Shown one piece after another: positions 59,220 to 64,000 of a stretch of 64,000 nt of DNA. The notes below the pieces were generated by a model. That model was not told the DNA's origin. It was given only the letters and a program-made list of their open reading frames with translations, and did not search any database. Source of the DNA: an uncultured Erythrobacter sp. (GTDB lineage: Bacteria > Pseudomonadota > Alphaproteobacteria > Sphingomonadales > Sphingomonadaceae). The stretch lies in NCBI RefSeq assembly GCF_947492365.1, contig NZ_CANLMB010000002.1:124001-188000 (forward strand). The letters run 5' to 3'. Both the position numbers and the translations under genes were made by a program. Each line of letters begins with the position of its first letter. Positions within the stretch are counted from its first letter, which is position 1.

Positions 59220-60050
59220 GTGGGTGTGACCGGCCGGCGTGATCTTTGGGAACGGATTGCCTCCGCACTCGACCGGCTCGCACCGCCAGTGGCTGCGCCT
59301 GTCGATTGGTTGTCGCACTGTGCCTATGTCTGGGACGGAGGATCGGCTCGCCCGATTGTGGCATTGGAAACGGTCGGACTCGCTAAGTTGCGCGGGATAG
59401 ACGAGCAGAAAAGCGCCATTCTCGCCAATCTCAAACGTCTCGCAGCGGGCGCAGCGGCACATGACATGCTCCTGTGGGGCTCGCGCGGAATGGGCAAGTC
59501 GGCGCTGATCCGTGCTGCAATTGACGAACTGGCTTCCGGTGACGATGGCGGGGTGGCTCTGGTCCAGATTACCTCCGGATCGCTCCCACGCATTGCCGAT
59601 CTGCTGGTGGAGCTTGGCGGGCAAGAGCGCGCCTTCCTCCTCTACCTCGATGATCTCGGCTTCGATAGCGGTGCGGCTCAGGATAATCTGGCGCTGCGCA
59701 GCCTGCTCGATGGTGGCGTCATGGCACGGCCTGCAAATGTCCGGTTGGCCGTCACCTCGAACAGGAGGGCGATTGTCGCGCGTGATTGGGATGAGAGCAA
59801 TGCGCGGCACGAACGCGACGAGCGTGATAACGCACTGGCTCTGGCCGACAGGTTCGGCCTGACATTGGGTTTTCACCCTTGCGATCAGGAGACCTATCTG
59901 GAGATCCTGCGCGCCTATACCGACCCACTCGATATCGAAGTGGATGAAGAGGAAGCGCTCAGATGGACGATTGCTCGCGGCAGCCGATCAGGACGCAGCG
60001 CCTATCAATATGCTTGCGAACTGGCCGGACGGGCGGGCCTCAAGCTTTAA
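59220..60050 (+). CDS. DUF815-type AAA ATPase
   Basis: The 276-residue P-loop ATPase has Walker A in LLWGSRGMGKSALIRA, Walker B in FLLYLDDLGFD, and the sensor region LAVTSNRRAIVARD. These place it in the DUF815 group of AAA proteins. The role is not known; it could act as a chaperone or a regulator of a neighbouring pathway. GTG at 59220 or 59226 may start translation, just after the dehydrogenase stop. It converges with the sorbosone-dehydrogenase-like gene with a four-base overlap. Confidence 0.83.
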   Translation: MGVTGRRDLWERIASALDRLAPPVAAPVDWLSHCAYVWDGGSARPIVALETVGLAKLRGIDEQKSAILANLKRLAAGAAAHDMLLWGSRGMGKSALIRAAIDELASGDDGGVALVQITSGSLPRIADLLVELGGQERAFLLYLDDLGFDSGAAQDNLALRSLLDGGVMARPANVRLAVTSNRRAIVARDWDESNARHERDERDNALALADRFGLTLGFHPCDQETYLEILRAYTDPLDIEVDEEEALRWTIARGSRSGRSAYQYACELAGRAGLKL

Positions 60051-61528
60051 TTGACCTGCTGACCGGCCTGTTGGCGCAGGAAATCTTCCTCGAACACGGC
60101 TCTTGGATCAACCAATTCGCGCTGCGGGCGCAGCGGCTCGCTTTCAAGCTCGGCGATTCCAGCACCTGGCGTGCTTTCAGGGGCAATGGTGCGCCAGATG
60201 ATGCCAGCAGTGTCGTCCGAAACCAGCAGTGAGCCATCCCCGGCCCACTCCACCCACGTCGGACGGCCTTTGGTGGTGCCGTCTTCATTGAGGAAGCCTC
60301 CCAGAACGAGAGTCGGCGCGCCTGTCGGATTGCCGAATTCGTCAAAACCGACATAGATCACGTCATAGCCAGAGGGTGGCTTACGATTCCACGATCCATG
60401 GCGCGCGATAAAGGCCCCGCTGGCCATTTCGTCGCCCATCCGGTGGCCTTCTTTAGTGAAAACCAGGCCTAGCGCGGCCACATGTGGCCCCAGCGCATAT
60501 TCTGGGTTGCGCACATAGCTGTCGAGGAAGCGCGGCATCGGCGCTTCGACCCGGCGGTCGAAATTGTCGTAGTAATAGATCCACGGCCAGCCGTAATTCA
60601 CGCCAAGCGGGACATTGGTAAGGTAATCGGGCACGAGATCCGAACCGAGCATGTCGCGTTCATTGACCGTGGTCCACAATTCGCCGCTCCACGGGCTGAA
60701 ATCGAGGCCATTGGGGTTGCGCAGACCCGCGCCGAATGGACGGTAAGAGCCGGTTTCGAGCGTGTATTCCCAGATCATGGCGCGGCCTTCTTCGACCGCC
60801 ATGCCCGATTCGCCGATATTGCTAACCGAACCCACTGCTATGAAAAGGCGGTCGCCATCGGGATGCAGCTCCATATTGCGCATCCAGTGCCCGCCGCCTG
60901 CTGGCAGATCCATAAGCTTGCGGCCCTCGCCGGTCACTTCGAGGCTACCCAACTCGTAATCATAGGCCAGAACGGCGTTGTGATTGGCGACATAGAGCGT
61001 GCCGTCCGCCCAGCTCATGCCGGATGGCGAGTCGAGACCCTCTGTCAGAATGACCTGCTGCAATTCAGCCGCGCCGTCGCCATCGGCATCGCGCAGCAGC
61101 ACGATTTCATTGGGAGATTCGCCTGCGGCGCCCGCTTCGGAGAAGAGATAGCCCGCGACCCAGCCGCGGATAGTGTCCATGATCCCGCCATCGCCGCCTT
61201 CGCTTGCCGGAGCGCGGGTGAGCGTCACCAGAACATCGCCATTGGGCAGCGCATAGAGCACACGCGGGTGATCGAGCCCTTCGGCGAAGCGGTTGACCGT
61301 GAAGCCTTCCGCCGGCTCGGGTGCTTGACCCTCTTCCCAGCCCACCGGCTTGGCAATCTGGACGGTCGGGAAGCTCTCTGCCTCCGGGGCCTGCAATGTG
61401 GGTTCGGGGCCCGTGACCTCATCGACCGAGAGATCGGCAGTGTCGCCGCGCGACAGGTAGTAAAGAAATGCACCGACGATTACGATGAAGACGACGAGCG
61501 CGATTGCGAGCTTGCGAAGAATACCCAT
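60047..61528 (-). CDS. Sorbosone dehydrogenase-like beta-propeller protein (PQQ-glucose/sorbosone group)
   Basis: The 493-residue protein has an N-terminal membrane anchor (KLAIALVVFIVIVGAFLYYL) and a six-bladed-propeller region with ELHPDGDRLFIAVGS, GAGLRNPNGLDFSPWSGELW and HGSWNRKPPSGYDVI. These resemble the L-sorbosone/PQQ-dependent sugar dehydrogenases. A PQQ-binding set is not certain, so substrate and cofactor are open. It is presumably periplasmic. It converges with the AAA gene and is divergent from the fRMsr gene. Confidence 0.82.
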   Translation of the reverse strand: MGILRKLAIALVVFIVIVGAFLYYLSRGDTADLSVDEVTGPEPTLQAPEAESFPTVQIAKPVGWEEGQAPEPAEGFTVNRFAEGLDHPRVLYALPNGDVLVTLTRAPASEGGDGGIMDTIRGWVAGYLFSEAGAAGESPNEIVLLRDADGDGAAELQQVILTEGLDSPSGMSWADGTLYVANHNAVLAYDYELGSLEVTGEGRKLMDLPAGGGHWMRNMELHPDGDRLFIAVGSVSNIGESGMAVEEGRAMIWEYTLETGSYRPFGAGLRNPNGLDFSPWSGELWTTVNERDMLGSDLVPDYLTNVPLGVNYGWPWIYYYDNFDRRVEAPMPRFLDSYVRNPEYALGPHVAALGLVFTKEGHRMGDEMASGAFIARHGSWNRKPPSGYDVIYVGFDEFGNPTGAPTLVLGGFLNEDGTTKGRPTWVEWAGDGSLLVSDDTAGIIWRTIAPESTPGAGIAELESEPLRPQRELVDPRAVFEEDFLRQQAGQQVN

Positions 61529-61591
61529 GTGGGCTGGGATAGTTTAGCGGCAGGTTCGCGACAACAGCTTAATGATACAGGATCACCCGCG

Positions 61592-62089
61592 ATGTACGAT
61601 TTCCAGCCTGACCCCGCGCTCGGCAAGGCGGAGCTTTATCGCCAGTTGTGCGATGCCGCCGACGCTCTGACCCGCGATGAAGTCGATGGTGTGGCCAATA
61701 TGGCCAATGTTGCGGCGCTGATCTGGGAATTTGTGCCCGAGCTGAACTGGGCGGGCTTTTACCGGATGGGCGCCAATGCAAATGGGGCCAAGGAACTGGT
61801 GCTTGGGCCGTTTGTGGGCCGCCCCGCCTGTATCCGCATCCCCTTGGGCAAAGGGGTGTGCGGCACCGCTGCGAGTGAGGGGGCGACCCAGTTGGTTGAA
61901 GATGTGCATGCTTTCCCGGGCCATATTGCTTGCGATGCGGCGAGCCGGTCGGAAGTTGTGGTGCCAGTGATGCGCGCAGGTGAAGTTGCTGCCGTGATCG
62001 ACCTCGACAGCCCCGAAGCGGCGCGATTTGATGCCGAGGACGCTGCTGGTCTCGAAAAACTGGCCCAAATCCTCGCTGAACGGATCTAG
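61592..62089 (+). CDS. msrC: Free methionine-(R)-sulfoxide reductase (GAF type)
   Basis: The 165-residue GAF-domain enzyme has the fRMsr pattern: NWAGFYRMG, LGPFVGRPACIRIPLGKGVC and FPGHIACDAASRSEVVVP. These hold the three cysteines, Cys80, Cys90 and Cys114, used in reducing free methionine-R-sulfoxide with thioredoxin. It protects against oxidised methionine. The start is ATG at 61592. Confidence 0.92.
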   Translation: MYDFQPDPALGKAELYRQLCDAADALTRDEVDGVANMANVAALIWEFVPELNWAGFYRMGANANGAKELVLGPFVGRPACIRIPLGKGVCGTAASEGATQLVEDVHAFPGHIACDAASRSEVVVPVMRAGEVAAVIDLDSPEAARFDAEDAAGLEKLAQILAERI

Positions 62090-62241
62090 GGCCCGATCAC
62101 CTTAGGCAAGGCTTTCGCCCCGAAACGAGACAGCACCCCTCGCGCAGCTTGGCCATGCGTCTGCGAGGATGATAAACCCTGCGCTAACCATTTGAAACGT
62201 CACGCGGGTGCGAGTCGCGCCTTAGATTCGGGGATTTACGC

Positions 62242-63192
62242 ATGCATTTAGATAACAAGCTCCGCAGCATGAGCATCTTGGCCTTCGCCACTGCAATGGC
62301 TCTGCCCGCAGCTGCCCAAGCGCAAGTTTATGCTCCCGCCCCCATGAGCGATGCCGAAGTACAATCGCTCCCGCCTGAGTACCAGTCCGGTCCGGTAACT
62401 TCGGAGTACACCGAAACTTCGGTGGACGAATATGGGGTCGAAACAATCACCCGCACGCGTCGGATTGAGCACCCTGCGCCCTATCCCGGTAGCGAACCTG
62501 CCCATACAGCTACATATGCGCCCACCTATCAAGAGGCCAGCTACGCGCACGCTGGAAGTGTGTTTGAGCGCGATCAGTGGCTCGATGAGTGCGAACGCCG
62601 CACCAATGGCCGTTCGAACCGCGAGAAAGGCGGGATTATTGGAGGCCTGTTGGGTGCAGTCGCAGGCGGGATTATCGGCAATCGCGCCTTTGACAGCGAA
62701 CGCCTGGGCGGCACACTGCTTGGGGTCGGAGTTGGCGGCCTGGCGGGCGGATTGCTCGGCAGCCTGATCGGCGGCGGTCGTGATGATCGTGGCGAATACG
62801 ATTGTGAGGCCGCGCTTGACGGGTATCTGTCGCAGTATGGTCACTCTGGCACGGTTCCTGTGACACGCGTCGCAACCCGCTCGATTCCGGCCCGAGCGCC
62901 TGCTTATGCGGCCCCCGCCTACCCTGCCTATGCCCCACCGGTTCAATATGGCTACGGTTATGCTCCGGCTTACCAGTCCTATGGCTACACCTACCAACCG
63001 CCGCAGCAGGTTGTGTATGTACCCGTTCAGTACCAGCAACAGCAGCGCGTGATTGTGCGCGAGACCGTGCGCGAGGAGGAAGTGCCTACTGGCGCGACTC
63101 GTTCGATCCCCAGGCCGGCTCCTGCAACCACGCCTGCCCCGGCGGCACCCCGACCGGTTCCAGCGCAGCCGCGCTACATCAAGGGCAATTGA
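62242..63192 (+). CDS. Glycine-zipper 2TM envelope protein
   Basis: The 316-residue protein has a signal peptide (AFATAMALPAAAQAQ), a glycine-zipper segment (GGLLGAVAGGIIGN, GVGVGGLAGGLLG) near residues 130-170 and a Tyr/Pro/Gln-rich C-terminal half. Proteins of this type are often outer-membrane or periplasmic and stress-related. The ribosome-binding sequence GGGGAT is close to the ATG at 62242. Two hairpins follow the gene. Confidence 0.85.
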   Translation: MHLDNKLRSMSILAFATAMALPAAAQAQVYAPAPMSDAEVQSLPPEYQSGPVTSEYTETSVDEYGVETITRTRRIEHPAPYPGSEPAHTATYAPTYQEASYAHAGSVFERDQWLDECERRTNGRSNREKGGIIGGLLGAVAGGIIGNRAFDSERLGGTLLGVGVGGLAGGLLGSLIGGGRDDRGEYDCEAALDGYLSQYGHSGTVPVTRVATRSIPARAPAYAAPAYPAYAPPVQYGYGYAPAYQSYGYTYQPPQQVVYVPVQYQQQQRVIVRETVREEEVPTGATRSIPRPAPATTPAPAAPRPVPAQPRYIKGN

Positions 63193-63200
63193 TCGAGCAG

Positions 63201-63223
63201 CAAAGTTGCGCAGCGCAACTTTG
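63201..63223. other. Perfect hairpin after the glycine-zipper gene
   Basis: CAAAGTTGCG (63201-63210) and CGCAACTTTG (63214-63223) form a perfect 10-base stem with a CAG loop, without a following T-run. It lies ten bases after the stop, upstream of the terminator at 63231. Confidence 0.6.
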
Positions 63224-63230
63224 GCAGATG

Positions 63231-63275
63231 AAAAAATCGGGCCGAAGTGACTAGCTCACTCCGGCTCGATTTTTG
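63231..63275. terminator. Bidirectional terminator between the glycine-zipper gene and parB
   Basis: AAAAATCGGGCCGAAGTGA pairs with a right arm of CTCACTCCGGCTCGATTTTT around CTAG with two mismatches. A-run and T-run flank it on both sides, so it can end transcription of both convergent genes. Confidence 0.85.
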
Positions 63276-63294
63276 TTAAGCCTTTGATATAAAA

Positions 63295-64000
63295 CTAGAT
63301 ATCGCCACCGGTAAGGCGCTGACAAAGCATGTCCAGCTGATCCAGTGTCGCGTATTTGATGGTGATTGCACCAGAGCGCGGATCTGTGTCGGCCTTGATC
63401 CTGACATTGAGGCCGAGATATTCCTCCAGATGCCGTTGCACCGCGACGATATCAGCATCGGCACCAGCATGAGGAGCACTTTCTGCTTCGGCTCCTTTGA
63501 TCGACTTCGCGACCTTGCGCACCAATTTCTCGATTTCGCGGACTGACAGGTTGTCGTTCACCGCTTGTCGCGCGAGCGTTGCCGCGTCTTCGCGCCCGAT
63601 GAGTGCACGAGCATGCCCCATCGACAATCTTCCAGCCTCGACCAGATCAAGCACTGCCTCAGGAAGGCCGAGCAGGCGCTGAATGTTGGCAACGTGGCTG
63701 CGCGATTTCTCGACCATTCGCGCAATTTCGGCCTGAGTCATGCCCTCTTCGTCTGAAAGCCGCTGATAGGCTCGCGCTTCTTCGACCGGATTGAGGTCTT
63801 CGCGCTGCAAATTCTCGATCAGTGCCAAGGCCATAACCTCACGATCATCCAGATCGCGGACCAGAGCGGGAATTTCGTGCAACCGCGCCTTTTGCGCCGC
63901 GCGCCAACGACGCTCGCCGGCGACCAGCTGATAACGGCCATCGCCAAGCGGTCGGACGATGATGGGTTGGATCACGCCGCGCTTCGAGATTGACGCCGCA
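63295..64000 (-). CDS. parB: Chromosome-partitioning protein ParB, C-terminal part
   Basis: The gene runs off the right edge; about 235 C-terminal residues are visible. They include the end of the ParB/Spo0J N-terminal nuclease-like domain (VIQPIIVRP and AGERRWRAAQKARL), the helix-turn-helix (MTQAEIARMVEKSRSHVANIQRLL), and the C-terminal dimerisation region (IVAVQRHLEEYLGLNVRIKAD). ParB binds parS near the replication origin, spreads as a CTP-dependent clamp, and works with ParA, whose gene is expected to the right. The true start and the CTP-binding N-terminus lie outside the window. Confidence 0.93.
   Translation of the reverse strand, partial: AASISKRGVIQPIIVRPLGDGRYQLVAGERRWRAAQKARLHEIPALVRDLDDREVMALALIENLQREDLNPVEEARAYQRLSDEEGMTQAEIARMVEKSRSHVANIQRLLGLPEAVLDLVEAGRLSMGHARALIGREDAATLARQAVNDNLSVREIEKLVRKVAKSIKGAEAESAPHAGADADIVAVQRHLEEYLGLNVRIKADTDPRSGAITIKYATLDQLDMLCQRLTGGDI

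Noticed and set aside
60482..61591. Frame continuing upstream of the fRMsr gene for 370 codons
   Set aside because: It runs antisense to the sorbosone-dehydrogenase-like gene and has no similarity; the GAF domain alone is the gene, starting at 61592.
1..64000. tRNA, rRNA, CRISPR arrays, insertion sequences and prophage genes
   Set aside because: I looked for cloverleaf-like spacers, direct repeats with uniform spacing and transposase or integrase motifs and saw none that could be supported.

Overview
The window looks like a chromosomal segment of an alphaproteobacterium of the order Sphingomonadales, probably an Erythrobacter-like member of the Erythrobacteraceae. The basis is high GC, many GTG and TTG starts, and a gene set typical of that group: a CarD regulator, a DUF1013 protein, a coq7-dsbB-S41 peptidase-EnvC-rlmH-rsfS-nadD-proA block, a Suv3-like helicase followed by an S4 protein, FdxA and CarD, and a ParB gene at the right edge. 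Genes are tightly packed; no gap exceeds 300 bases. I saw no tRNA, rRNA, insertion sequence, prophage or CRISPR array.

Bases 1-29000 are a surface-polysaccharide locus. It opens with the tail of an initiating sugar-phosphate transferase, then a CapD-type dehydratase, a Wzy/ligase-family protein, a Wza-type exporter, a Wzc-type tyrosine autokinase and a TPR-like exported protein. A run of overlapping genes for nonulosonic acids follows. One part is a CMP-sugar synthetase, a four-module CBS-NeuB-SAF-TIM-barrel fusion and a surface-carbohydrate glycosyltransferase candidate. The other is a nearly complete pseudaminic acid pathway (pseB, pseC, pseF, pseH, pseI; no pseG seen). Three genes on the opposite strand (SDR, metallophosphoesterase, ATP-grasp) sit between pseH and pseI. 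After that come a second polymerase-like membrane protein, an Fe(II)/2OG oxygenase, a Wzx-like flippase, a KpsS-like capsule protein, a methyltransferase, a GT2 glycosyltransferase, and enzymes making UDP-xylose and UDP-galacturonate from UDP-glucuronate. Together they can plausibly supply, polymerise, decorate and export an acidic polysaccharide.

Bases 29000-46200 hold housekeeping and envelope genes. The minus-strand block proA-nadD-rsfS-rlmH-envC-ctpA-dsbB-coq7 faces a divergent M23 peptidase-bactofilin pair across a 287-base spacer with four GANTC sites. rlmH appears to start with ATT. Then come fadD, the DUF1013 protein, a quinone oxidoreductase/GST pair, DUF1192, ClpA and a DUF1993 protein.

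Bases 46200-64000 contain a hemB-GNAT-GNAT-gamma-carbonic-anhydrase operon, a second M23 peptidase, the helicase-S4-FdxA-CarD block with a structured carD leader, two lipoproteins, a Sua5-type tRNA enzyme, an acyl-CoA dehydrogenase with a downstream AAA ATPase, a sorbosone-dehydrogenase-like protein, a free-methionine-sulfoxide reductase, a glycine-zipper envelope protein and the 3' part of parB.
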